A stretch of DNA of 64,000 bases from Manihot esculenta (lineage: Eukaryota > Streptophyta > Magnoliopsida > Malpighiales > Euphorbiaceae), in NCBI RefSeq assembly GCF_001659605.2, contig NC_035164.2, forward strand, positions 10,068,994-10,132,993, in the 5' to 3' direction. Shown in pieces: positions 1 through 9,910 of this stretch. The stretch's first letter is position 1. Each line of letters begins with the position of its first letter. The translations under genes were made by a program, and so were the position numbers. The notes below the pieces were generated by a model. That model did not search any database. It was not told the origin of the DNA and saw nothing but the letters and a program-made list of their open reading frames with translations.

Positions 1-1165
1 CATGTTCTTGCATGGATGTTTAGAGATGTTTTAGGGGGTTTTTGGGGGATGTTTTTAGAGTTATGTTCTAGTTGTTTGGTCCCTCATTTGAGTCCACCTG
101 TGTAGGTGCGGACCCGAGGAACCGAGGACCTCAGCAGTGAGTCAGCTGCTTCAGTCAGTGTCAGAGCTAGCCAGAGGTGAGTAGAATAACTCCTTATGTT
201 TCAAGTAAATAAATCAGTTTTGAACATGTTCATGCATCACGGATGCCATGTGATATTTTTAGGTTGTTTGCATGAGAAATCACGAATATGTTGCATTGCA
301 TAATATGTTGTTGATGTGGATGAATGTTGAATGATCCATTAGCCCTCATATGTTATGACATGATGATATGGTATGGAAGTCCAGGTGTGGCCTGCACTAC
401 GCTCCTGGCACTACGTAAGAGAAAGACCGGACGTGGCCTGCACTACGCCCCCGGCACCATGGATTATGTATGTTATGTTATGTTATGTATAAGAGAAAGA
501 CCAGGTGTGGCCTGCACTACGCCCCTGGCATAATTGGAATATGTAGAGGGCTAAATGGTGACAAGTTCATCCTTGATATGATTAGTTGTGATGTGATGCA
601 TTCCATGATAGCATGTGTTTTAAATGCTTTATGATTCTGCTCACTGGGCTCTAGTAGCTCACCCCTCTCCCAAATTCCCCAGGTTTGCAGGTACGGGTTA
701 GACAAAGAAGTCAAGAAGAGTAATGAAGTCATATGTATGTAATAGTTAGAATGTGGACATGACAGATTGTATAATGATGTATAGATATGTAATGTAACGA
801 TATTAAGGTTAGAAGTGTGCTTGACCATAGTTTATTGTAATCCCTTTTGATGCATGATCTTTGATGTTTTATGAATAGAGATGTTTAGCCAACTCAACAC
901 ATGTTATGCCACCCATTGGGGGCATTGATGAGATCCCACAGAGGGGTCAAGTTTATGATTATGGCAATGTTCAGTGCTTGCACAGGTTGAGTTTGGTGTA
1001 TGATAGAATGTATGAAAGAAAAGTTTTAATTTTTATGTATGTTATTGATCATGTATGGGATTAAACAGGTTTACAGGTTGCATGTCAGGCTTGCTACGGG
1101 TCCCGGCGGCCTTAAGCCGATCTGGATCCTAGCGCCGGTAGTGGTCCAATTTTTGGGTCGTTACA
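1..1165 (+). repeat. 3' portion of a Ty3/gypsy LTR (E0), cut by the window edge
   Basis: The segment matches the downstream half of the other plus-strand LTRs in the window. It has the block reading GTGTAGGT.CGGACCCGAGG near 100, the AG/GTGAGT block near 177, a degenerate tandem repeat at 380-535 (units ending CTACGCCCCTGGCA), the CTCACTGGGCTCTAGTAGCTC block near 640, and the terminal GGGTCGTTACA at 1155-1165. No primer-binding site follows, so this is a 3' LTR or a solo LTR, not a 5' LTR. Its left part lies outside the window. Confidence 0.9.
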
Positions 1166-1180
1166 ATAGATTAAGTGGCA

Positions 1181-1530
1181 AGGGGTGTAATCGAATCGAG
1201 TCGAGTCTTTTAACGAGCTTGCTTAACGAGTATCTTAACGAGTCTGCTCACGAATCTCTTAAAGAGTCTGTTCACAAGTATCTTAACGAGTCTGTTTATG
1301 AGCCCATTCATGAGCCTCTTAACGAGCCCGTTCACGAGCCTCTTAACGAGTCAGCTCACGAACCTTAACGAGCTGAATACTACGGAGCTCAAGTTTGGCT
1401 CGTTTAGTAAACGAGTCTAAAAATTAAGCTCGAGCTCAGCTCGTTTAGAAATTGAATCGAGCCCGATCGAGTTTTTATTTAGTCGAGTCTCGAATAGTTC
1501 ACGAATAGCTTGGTTCGTTTACCGCCCTAA
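1181..1530. repeat. Degenerate GAGTCTG/AACGAGYCT repeat with imperfect terminal inverted repeats (MITE-like)
   Basis: Short degenerate units of the form AACGAGTCTGTTCACGAG run through 1200-1375, followed by AGCTCGAGCTCAGCTCG-type inverted words. The left edge (AGGGGTGTAATCGAATCGAG) and the reverse complement of the right edge (AGGGCGGTAAACGAACCAAG) match at about 15 of 20 positions. That is consistent with a small non-autonomous DNA transposon. I could not find a target duplication, so the family is not assigned. An open frame across it is a by-product of the repeat. Confidence 0.45.
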
Positions 1531-1614
1531 TCAAGCTATAAAGGCTTTATAGCAAATTTTTCTCTTTTCTTTTATGTTTTTCTCATCTTGTCCTTCCTTC
1601 TGTTCTTAACAGCA

Positions 1615-2545
1615 ATGGCTAACACTGAGCAATCTCTTGTTTCAACTACTATTGGATCCACATCATCTATTCCCAATCTTCAAATTCCGAACATCACTCA
1701 ATTTCTCACCATTAAACTCACTTCGGCTAATTATTTGCTATGGCATACACAAATCATGCCTCTTCTTCATGGATACAGATTGGCTTCTCATATCGATGGT
1801 ACTGTTACTGCACCAGATTATTTTTTACCCACTGGCAAACCAAATCCGCATTTATGGATTGGTTCTGTCACGATAAGATCGTTCGTAGCTGGATCAATTG
1901 TTCCGTTTCTGAATTTATTCTTCATTAGATCACTTGTTGCGCCACTGCCAAGGATGCCTGGGACAAGCTCACTGTAATCTATTCCACCGGTACTAAAACG
2001 TGGATTCAGCAGCTGCGTAATCAACTCAAGCATCTGCAGCGAGGTAATGATTCGATTGACAATTACATACGTAAAGCGAAATCATATTATGATCAGCTTT
2101 GTGCGTTAGAAGGATCTGTTATAGAGGAAAATCTTGTGTGCAATGTTTTCGAAGGATTGGGTCCGGATTATCATCCTTTTACGCGTGCTATAGAAGCACG
2201 AAATACTCAGATTACTTTTGATTAGTTGCATGCATTACTACTCAGTGAAGAATCCCAATTGAAGTTTGATTCTCTCACTCTTAATTTTGTCATTCCTACT
2301 ATTGCTCACTATGCAAATTTTGGACAAGGCAGTAGAGGGTGTGGCCGTAGTTACCGTGGGCATGGTGGACAGTCATCATATCAAGGACGCGGTTCTGGAT
2401 AGTCTAGTTATGCTTCTGATCGTGACACTTCTACTTTAACATGTTTTAATTGCAATGGAATAGGACATGTTTCAAGATAATGTCCCTCACCTCGCACCAA
2501 TCCTCAAGCTAATGGAACCAAAACTCAAACCAAACCTCTTCAGGA
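1615..2545 (+). pseudogene. gag: copia gag remnant (UBN2-type gag with CCHC knuckle)
   Basis: The frame starts MANTEQSL at 1615 and contains the copia gag signature ANYLLWHTQI (about 1726-1755), followed by a HGYRLASHIDG-like stretch. A frameshift near 1850 moves the reading frame. The downstream gag (WIQQLRNQLKHLQRGNDSI, then LGPDYHPFTRAIEAR) continues in another frame to about 2220. In-frame stops occur at about 2223 and 2401, and in the knuckle. The zinc knuckle begins CFNCNGIGHVSR at 2442 and its last cysteine follows a TAA. In an intact copy this protein would form the virus-like particle and bind RNA. Here it is non-functional. Confidence 0.8.
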
Positions 2546-3030
2546 TTGGACTGTGGACTCCGGTGCAAATTATCATCTAGCAGCTAATCAGAAAATTATT
2601 GCTCATCCTGTTCCTGTAAATGATGCCACCGCTCTCACAATTGCCGATGGTAAAACACTTCCTGTCTTATCTCATAATTCTTCAATTACTTCTATTAATG
2701 GTCATAATTTTCATTTGAATGATATTCTTTATTCACCTGCTATCACTAACAATTTAATGTCAGTTTCTACTTTTACCTCACAAAATAACACTTCAATTGA
2801 ATTTTTCCTGACAAATATTTTGTGAAGGATATCCCCACGAAGCAGGTGTTATACCAAGGCCCGAGTGATAATGGCCTTTATCTCTTTCCTCTGCAGCAAG
2901 TTCGGTCATTCTCTCCAAAAGCTTTCCTAGCAACAGTTTCGTTATGGCATGAGCGGTTAGGACATGCAAATTTTCGAGTTGTTCATGATGTTCTTAGATC
3001 TAATAATATTTCTTTTGCTGTAATGTGAGT
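2546..3030 (+). pseudogene. pro: copia protease and GAG-pre-integrase remnant
   Basis: The aspartic protease active-site motif DSGA sits at 2556-2567 inside WTVDSGANYHLA. It is followed by the copia-type sequence LPVLSHNSS and the flap-side region NDILYSPAITNNLMSV. A stop at about 2823 interrupts the frame. The GAG-pre-integrase signature LWHERLGHANFRVV lies at about 2941-2985, supplying the HH half of the integrase HHCC zinc site. The protease would cleave the polyprotein in an intact element. The stop and the later breaks make this copy non-functional. Confidence 0.8.
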
Positions 3031-3058
3031 AAATCACATAAACTACCATTTGTTGATT

Positions 3059-3975
3059 CTCTTTATTGTGCTAAATAGCCTCTTGAACTCATTTGTTCGG
3101 ACATTTGGGGTTCTGCCCTTGTTGTTTCTATTGATAGTTTTCGTTATTATGTGATTTTCTATAATCATTTTAGTAAGTATTGCTGGTTATATTTTCTTAA
3201 ATAAAAATCTGATGTCTTTCTCTGTCTTTGTTCAATTTCAGTGTTTAGTGGAAAAATATTTTGGACTACCTACAAAAAACTTTCAATCGGATTGGGGGGG
3301 AGAATTTCGGTCTTTGTTCAATTACTTGAAACAACATGGGATTTCACAAAGGATTTCTTGTCCTCACACTCCTAAACAAAATGAATGTGCAGAACGAAAG
3401 CATAGGCATATTGTTGAGTTAGACCGATCTCTATTACATCATGCTTCAGTTCCTTACAATTACTGGACCTATGCCTTCAATACTGCTACCTATACAATAA
3501 ATAGATTGCCCTCTTCATCTAATAACAAACACACTCCCTATGAACTTTTATTTCATGAGAAACCTACTTATGATGAATTGTGTGTGTTTGGTTCATTGTG
3601 TTATCCTTGGTTGAAACCTTATTCATCTCACAAACTTGCTCCTAAATCTTCTCGTTGTGTTTTTCTTGGCTATAGTAAACTTCATAAAGGGTATACTTGT
3701 CTTGAAATTTCTTCTGGTCGTCTTTTTATCTCACGTCATGTCTTGTTTTTTGAGCCGGAGTTTCCTTTTAAGAAATTGGATGATAATAGCACTACCTTAA
3801 TGGCTGAAGTGAGTCCTATGTCCATTCCGTTACCGTCCATTCTGTTACCACCCATTCCACCTTTGTCAAATACACAACCTGGTATCCTAGGAGGAGCTCC
3901 AAAATGCAGCTTACAAACCTCTTCTAGATATCAAAATGACGCATGCTTCCATTACACCAGTCCTTACCCAAAATG
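3059..3975 (+). pseudogene. int: copia integrase core remnant
   Basis: The DDE-type integrase core is recognisable in pieces. SDIWG (about 3100) would carry the first aspartate, FQSDWGGEF (about 3283) the second, and PHTPKQNECAERKHR (about 3364-3408) the catalytic glutamate. The C-terminal copia markers follow (NYWTYAFNTATYTINRLPS, then FGSLCYPW and KSSRCVFLGYS). Stops near 3077 and 3201 and a frame change near 3210 break the N-terminal half. The right half reads open to 3976. About 200 bp of proline- and asparagine-rich linker follow before the gypsy LTR junction, so reverse transcriptase is never reached. Confidence 0.8.
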
Positions 3976-4175
3976 ACGCTACAATTGACACAAGTCAGGT
4001 CCACATACCAAGCCTATCACCTGAGCACACCGTATCACTAAACACCAACCAAACCAAGCTGATTAATTTTCGTCAAACCGAACCACTTACTCCTCCAACC
4101 TAGCCCAACCTCCAACGCACCATTTCAATTACACAACCAGAACTAGATTCCACCCTATTCGACCCCAGTAGAAAC

Positions 4176-5783
4176 TGTAATACCCGGCTAGATCCTGGCA
4201 TTGGAATCCCGACTTTTTGGTGAAATCTCCGTCGAAATCTAGAATTCAAAGATGCCGGAGCCTTCTAGAAGGGTAAAATGTGTTTTCTAAAATATTTTCA
4301 CATGATTTTATGGTTTTAATGCAAAAGAAATTGGGTTTTGAAAAGAAAAGACCAAGGAGGGAAGAACCCAGGTTCGGCCACCGAACCTCAAGTTCGGCTG
4401 CCGAACATAGGGTTGTTTAGGGGGCACATTAGGCTGCCGAAGGTGGTGGAGCTGTGGAGACAGCTTAGGCCGCCGAAGGTGGTTGACTGGCCACCTATAA
4501 AAGGCCCTCAGACCGAAAATGGGCGAGTTTTCTCCCCATTCTCGAGCTAAGGTGATTTCATGTCCTCCTTTGGTTAATTTCATGTTCTTTCTTCAAATCT
4601 TTCAAGTTTTAACAAGTTTTAGTTTGGGTTGTGAAGTTTTAAAGCTTAAGATCAAGTTTTGGAGCTTGGAGACCTAAGGAGCTAGATTTCTCCCAACTCA
4701 AAGTTAGGGATCGCACCAACCCTCAATCTTTAAGAGGTAAGTGTAGATCTTTGCCTTCCTTTACGTTTTAATGAAGGTTTAAGAAGTTTTGATGCTTGTG
4801 TGTAGGTAGATGTGCATGTTAAGGTTTATGTGGGTTTTATACCCAATGTTTGTTTATGTGATGTTATGTTGAGAGGTTTAAGCTAGTTTATGCCCTGTAT
4901 GCATGTGGGAGTGTGTATGCATGTTTGGGAGAGAGCATGTGAGGTTTTGGGTTGTTTTGGAAGGTTTGGAAGGCTGTTTGTGCATGAGAAGGCTGAGTTT
5001 TGCCATTCTGGAAGAACTCAGGTTCGGCAGCCGAAGGGACTTTCGGCTGCCGAACCTGCCAGTGGAGGCAAGCTTTTGGCTGCCAAACCCTGCTCCCGAA
5101 AGCTGGACTTTCGGCTCTGGAAGGGACTTTCGGCCGCCGAAGGTGCCGCCGAAAGTGGCTGAGTTTCGGCTCTGGAAGGACTTTCGGCCGCCGAACCTGC
5201 CGCCGAAAGTGCCCTGTCCAGCCTTCCTTTGCATGATTTCTATGGATGTTTTGTGATATTTTAGGGGGTTTTTGGGGAGTTGTTTAGAGTATTGTTAGAG
5301 TGTGTTTGGTCCCTCATTTGAGTCCACCTGTGTAGGATCGGACTCGAGGAACCGAGGAGGCCAGCAGTGTTAGCTATTGTAGAGTCAGTCCAGCATCTGC
5401 CAGAGGTGAGTAGAACACAACTCTTTTATTTTCAAGCAAATGTTTTAAGCATATTCACGCATCATGAATACCATGTATATATAATAGGTAGCTTGCATTA
5501 GATTTCACGAAGATGTTACATTGCATAATTTGTTGTTGATGTGGATGGACCAAGGCGACCCCAATAGCCCTAGATATAATATGTTAATGAAGTCCTGAGG
5601 AGCCCTTCGAGGGCCGGGCATAATGAAGTCCTGAGGAGCCCCACTGAGGGCCGGGCACCATGATATGTTACAGAAGTCCTGAGGAGCTCCTTCGAGGGCC
5701 GGGCACAGACAAAGGGAGTTTTAGAGGTCATGTCCATCTGTGATGTGAAATGTTTGTGCTGTGACGCATTCCATGAAAGCATA
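4176..5783 (+). repeat. 5' part of a divergent gypsy LTR (E7), inserted in the copia remnant and truncated
   Basis: It starts TGTAATACCCGGCTAGATCC, immediately after copia-linker sequence, and shares the general LTR plan. A TATAAAA box is at 4496-4502, TTCGGC.GCCGAA palindromes lie at 4370-4470 and 5020-5210, the AG/GTAAG donor-like site is near 4736, and the CCTGTGTAGG block is near 5328. Its tandem repeat (5587-5708) reads AAGTCCTGAGGAGCC..GGGCCGGGCA, a variant also seen in E5. The sequence after the CCATTTAGA-type U3 start differs from the other LTRs, so this is another subfamily. It stops at 5783 where another LTR begins. The missing last 500-600 bp do not reappear in the window. Confidence 0.85.
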
Positions 5784-6905
5784 TGTAATACTCGGCTAGA
5801 CTCCGATATCGAAATTCCTACCGTCCGGTGGAATCTCGGATGTCAGAGACCTCTAGAAGGGTAAAACCATGTTTTTATAAAATGTTTTAATGTATTTGAT
5901 GCTTTTAAGTAAAAAGGAAAATGAGTTTTGCATGAAAATAACCTTGGAGGAAAACCCAGGTTCGGCCGCCGAACCTCAAGTTCGGCCGCCGAACATGCAG
6001 GCATTTCGGGTGTGCCTTAGGCCCCCGAAGGCATAGGTTGAGGAAAGTCTAGGTTCGGCCGCCGAACCTCAAGTTCGGCCGCCGAACATGGCATGCATGC
6101 GGAGGCACGTTCGGCCCCCGAACGTGGCCTGGCCAGCCACTATAAAAGGGTACCTTAGCCGAAAATGGGCGAGTTTTTCTTCCCATTGTCGGCCAAGGTG
6201 AGCTCTTCGCCGTTCCTCACCAATCTTTGAGTTCTTCCTTCAAATCTTTCACGATTTTCACAAGTTTTCATCTTGTTTTGAAGATTTTCAAGTTTTGAAC
6301 AAGTTTTGAGCTTGGAGACCCAAGGAAGTTGAAAATCTCCCATCTCCAAGATTATGTCGTCTCTCTCTCGATCTTCATGAGGTAAGAGCCGATCTTAAGC
6401 TCAATGCATGTTTTAAGTAAGTTTCATGAAGATCTATGGGGTAGAATGCATGTTTAGCTTATGGGTAGGTTTATGAGCTTATGTTGTGTTTTTTAGCAAT
6501 GTGGCTTGCCAATGCATGTTTGATGTGTTGTAGATGGGGTTTTAGATAGTTTGAAGCCCCTAGGAGCTTGTATGCTTGTGTATGTGTGTTGTAGAATAGG
6601 TTTATGCATGTTTTTGCATGATTGTTTTGAGGTGTTTTAGGGGGTTTTGGGGGATGTTTTTAGAGTTATGTTCTAGTTGTTTGGTCCCTCATTTGAGTCC
6701 ACCTGTGTAGGTTCGGACCTGAGGAACCGAGGACCCCAGCAGTGAGTCAGCTGCTTCAGTCATTGTCAGAGCTAGCCAAGAGGTGAGTAGAATAAACCTT
6801 TACGATTTAAAGCAAATAAATTATAAAGTTTTTAGCATGTTCATGCATCATGAATGCCATGTGATGAAATAGGTTGTTTGCATTAGACTGTTATGTTATG
6901 CTATG
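5784..6905 (+). repeat. 5' half of a second gypsy LTR, joined to the E2 LTR by rearrangement
   Basis: It begins TGTAATACTCGGCTAGACTCC and has the ATTCC.ACCG..CGGTGGAAT hairpin box, four TTCGGCCGCCGAA palindromes (5960-6075), a TATAAAA box at 6141-6147 and a donor-like GAGGTAAGAG at about 6379. The GC-rich second palindrome cluster is missing (about 6610). Shortly after the CATTAGACTG block it jumps at about 6900-6906 into the promoter region of another LTR. It therefore represents one half of a chimaeric LTR pair. Confidence 0.8.
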
Positions 6906-8853
6906 ATATGTTCGGCCGCCGAACCTCATGCATGCGGAGGCACGTTAGGCCCCCGAAAGTGGCCTGGCCAGCCACCTATAAAGGGGTCCCTTGTCCGAAA
7001 CAGGCGAGCTTTTCTCCCCATTTTCGGCCAAGGTGAGCTCTCCGCCGTCCCTTATTGATTTTGAGCTTCTTCCTTCGAGTTTTCATGATTTCTTATGAGT
7101 TTTGACTTGGTTTGAAGATTTCTGAGCAAAAGAGCAAGTTTTGGAGCTTGGAGACCAAAGGAGCGAGATCTCTCCCATCTCCGAGTTAGATCGCCTCTCC
7201 TCGCGATCTTCAAGAGGTAAGAGTAGATCTTTAGCTCATTTTATGTTTTAAGCAAGTTCTATAAAGATTTATGGGGTAGAAATGCATGTTTAGGTTATTT
7301 TGAGTTTATGGGTTTTTGTTGAGTTTTTGGGCAATGTATGATGTTTATGTATGTTTGATGTGTTGTAGTTGGGGTTTAGGGTAGTTTGAGACCCCCATAG
7401 GCGTGTTGGCTTGAGTTTGCTTGTTGTAGAATAGGTAAATGCATGATTGTATGGTTTGAGAGGTGTTTGTGCATGTGGATGGCTGAGTTCTGCCCTTTGG
7501 GAGAACTCAGGTTCGGCAGCCGAAGGAACTTTCGGCCACCGAACCTGCCTGTGGAGGCAAGCCTTTGGCTGCCGAACCCTGCCCCCAAAAGCTGACTTTT
7601 GGCTCTGGAGGGGAGTTTCGGCCGCCGAAGGTGCCGCCGAACATGCATGAGTTTCGTCTCTGGAGGGAACCTTCGGCCGCCGAAGGTACTGCCGAAGGTG
7701 CATGACTTTCGGCTCTGGAGGGACTTTCGGCCGCCGAACCTGCCGCCGAAAGTGCCCTGTTCAGTCTTCCTTTGCATGATTTATGTGATTATTTTAAGGT
7801 GTTTTAGGGGGTTTTTGGGGAGTATTTTAGAGTCATGTTCATATATATTTGGTCCTTCATTTGAGTCCACCTGTGTAGGTTCGGACCCGAGGAACCGAGG
7901 ACCCCGGCAGTGAGATAGCTGCTTCAGAGTCTTGTTTGAGCTAGCTTGAGGTGAGTAGAATGACTCTTTATGTTTTTAAGTAAATAATGAAAGTTTTAGC
8001 ATGATTCACGCATCATGAATACCATGAGATATATTAGGTTGTTTGCATTAGAATTCACGAATATATTGCATTGCATATTATGTTGTTGATGTGGATGAAT
8101 GTTGAATGATCCATTAGTCCTCGTATATTATGGTATGATATGATGATGATATGGTATGGAAGTCCAGGAAGACCCATTCTACGTCCCTGGCACTATGTAA
8201 GAGAAAGTCCAGGAAGACCCATTCTACGTCCCTGGCACTATTGGATATGTAAAGGACTATTGGTGACAAGTTCATCCTTAATGTGATTTGTTTGTGGTGT
8301 GATGCATTCCATTATAGCATATGTTTTAAATGTTTTTATTATTCTGCTCACTGGGCTCTAGTAGCTCACCCCATTTCCCTAATCCCCCAGGTTTGCAGGT
8401 ACGGGATAGGCCAGGAGGTCAAGAAGAGTAAAGTTATGTTATGTAATAGTTAGATGTGGACATGATGAAATGTAAAGTATTGAATAGTTATGTAATGTAA
8501 TGGTGTTTTTGAGGATAGAATTGTGCTTGATCCTAGTATGTTGTTAATCCCTTTTGAATACATGATTTTAATGATGATTATGTAAACCAAACTTAATGTA
8601 TATTATGTTACCCCATTGGAGCATTGATGAGGACTCCAATGCGGGGTTAATGATTATGATTATTAATTGTGCATGCATAGGTTGAGTTTGGTAAATGAAT
8701 AAAAAGAAAAGTTTAAAATGTTTATGTATGTGTTGATCATGTATGGGATTAATCAGGTTTACAGGATGAATGTTTGGCTTGCTACGGGTCCCGGTGGCCT
8801 TAAGCCAATTTGGATCTTAGCACCGGTAGCAGTCCGGTTTCCGAGTCATTACA
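6906..8853 (+). repeat. E2 5' LTR, lacking its U3 start
   Basis: It is closely similar to 26760-28690, including the repeat at 8160-8245 and the two-copy palindrome layout. TATAAAG lies at 6977-6983. The LTR ends ..CCGAGTCATTACA at 8853 and is followed directly by the tRNA primer site, proving it is a 5' LTR. The first 250 bp or so (U3 start) are missing at the 6905 junction. Confidence 0.88.
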
Positions 8854-8856
8854 GAT

Positions 8857-8869
8857 TGGTATCAGAGCC
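8857..8869 (+). promoter_or_regulatory. E2 primer-binding site, tRNA-iMet type
   Basis: TGGTATCAGAGCC begins three bases after the LTR end. It is complementary to the 3' end of plant initiator tRNA-Met, the usual minus-strand primer of this group. The 250 bp that follow are the untranslated leader, ending in a CAG acceptor-like site (about 9115) just before the gag ATG. Confidence 0.9.
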
Positions 8870-9123
8870 CTAGGTTCATATGGTCGGACCTAGAGTGTCG
8901 GGCTCATAGATGTTCTAGAAGGTCAAGCACAATAGGAAAATCATGTCCACTAGGATAGGATGTAGAGTCCTGTCTTGAATGATGATGTGAAATGCCATGA
9001 TTATATGCATGTGCATTAATGATATGCTATGTATGTGATGTATGTGATGCGGGTTCATGTGTTTGTACATGAACCATTTGATGCTAATGTTTATGTGATG
9101 TGTGTTGTTTTTCAGTAAACAGG

Positions 9124-9910
9124 ATGAGAGGAACTCATCGATCTGCACGATTGACTGGAGTACCACCGGAGGATGAGGGCATGAGTGCCCGTCCCCCTGC
9201 ATTGCCAAGGGCAATGTCTAGCAGGTCTAGCAGGGAAAGAGCAGTGAGAGATCCTAGAAGGTCTTTGGATATGAACAGAAGCAGATCAGTAAGGGGAACA
9301 GTGCAAGGAGGAATGTCAGAGAATGTGGGGGATGATATGGATGTGGATTAGAGGAGGGATGGCAGTCTTGGAGTGAGTATGTCGGAGGAGGGTATGGGAG
9401 AGTCCCAAGGAGGCACTCAGGCCTCGGGATTTGTTTAGCCACCCCAGTACCCACCCTTTTCTCAAAATCCCGGGTATTCGATGGGAGGTACATCGGATTA
9501 CCCCAGCTTTAGCCCTTACCACTCCCACATGCCATACCCACCTTTCTACCCACCATACCCACAGTACCCTATGTACCCACCCCCATCCTTCTACCCAGAT
9601 ACAGCAAACCCTACCCCAGGGGATGCTGCACCTCCTCCACCACCAGCAGCACCTACTGTCCCAGAAACCCAAATGCCTAAACCTAGCTCATCTGGAGGGA
9701 GCAAGGTCAAGATGACCGACTACATGAAGTTGGGTGCTCCCCAGTATGAAACCGGTAATGACCCGTTTGTGTATCTTGAGAGGGTCAGAACGATTACAGA
9801 TGAGATAGGAGCTGATGATAGTAGAGCCATTCAGATGGCTGGGTTCACACTAAAATGCAAAAAGGCCCGAGAGTGGTTTAAAAACTATGTGAACCCGAGG
9901 TTGGACAGCC
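9124..9910 (+). pseudogene. gag: E2 gag, N-terminal part
   Basis: The start ATG at 9124 begins [19 protein letters not shown], the N-terminus shared by E1, E3, E4 and E5. The protein runs through an arginine/serine-rich head, a Pro/Tyr-rich stretch (9520-9650) and the start of the retrotransposon gag (capsid) domain ([12 protein letters not shown], then [24 protein letters not shown]). Two in-frame TAG stops at 9349-9351 and 9436-9438 replace CAG glutamine codons of the siblings. The frame is cut at 9910 by E1, leaving the target duplication CAGCC on both sides. It continues in frame at 19879. Confidence 0.9.

Larger units (their letters stand above)
1531..4175 (+). mobile_element. Decayed, 3'-truncated Ty1/copia retrotransposon
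   Basis: This is a plus-strand copia remnant with domains in the order gag, zinc knuckle, protease, GAG-pre-integrase and integrase core. That protease-integrase order before reverse transcriptase is diagnostic of Ty1/copia. The RVT_2 reverse transcriptase and RNase H are absent because an unrelated gypsy LTR begins at 4176. No copia LTR or primer-binding site is recognisable upstream of gag. A TATAAAG-like word (about 1538) and a pyrimidine-rich leader precede the gag ATG at 1615. Multiple stops and at least one frameshift mark it as an old copy. Confidence 0.85.

Noticed and set aside
1039..1368. Open frame with NESVHEPLNE-like repeats
   Set aside because: It runs across the LTR end into the degenerate GAGTCTG repeat. 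The protein repeat simply mirrors the short DNA repeat.
5020..5210. Regularly recurring short palindromic repeats resembling a CRISPR array
   Set aside because: The spacing is irregular, the units are only 13 bp with frequent half-sites, the sequences between them are themselves repeated in all LTRs, and the setting is plant nuclear DNA.
4878..5256. Several overlapping open frames on both strands rich in FGGR, RRPKVPP, SAAEG and similar words; also at 7290-7913, 10979-11535, 18640-19196, 23857-24508, 37369-37857, 44932-45420, 48147-48583, 54451-54967 and 62710-63146
   Set aside because: They are translations of the palindromic TTCGGCSGCCGAA arrays in the LTRs. The palindrome reads open in most frames and on both strands, so these are composition artefacts without a conserved start or domain.
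8857..8869. tRNA-like words complementary to initiator tRNA-Met, which might suggest tRNA genes
   Set aside because: Only the 13-base 3'-end complement is present, always right after an LTR. No cloverleaf or Pol III boxes follow. They are primer-binding sites.
9254..9715. Open frames on both strands overlapping the Pro/Tyr-rich part of gag (also 16723-17076, 43029-43385, 46503-46850, 50158-50514)
   Set aside because: They are shifted-frame readings ([12 protein letters not shown]) of the repetitive proline/tyrosine codons in gag. The gag frame alone carries conserved domains.
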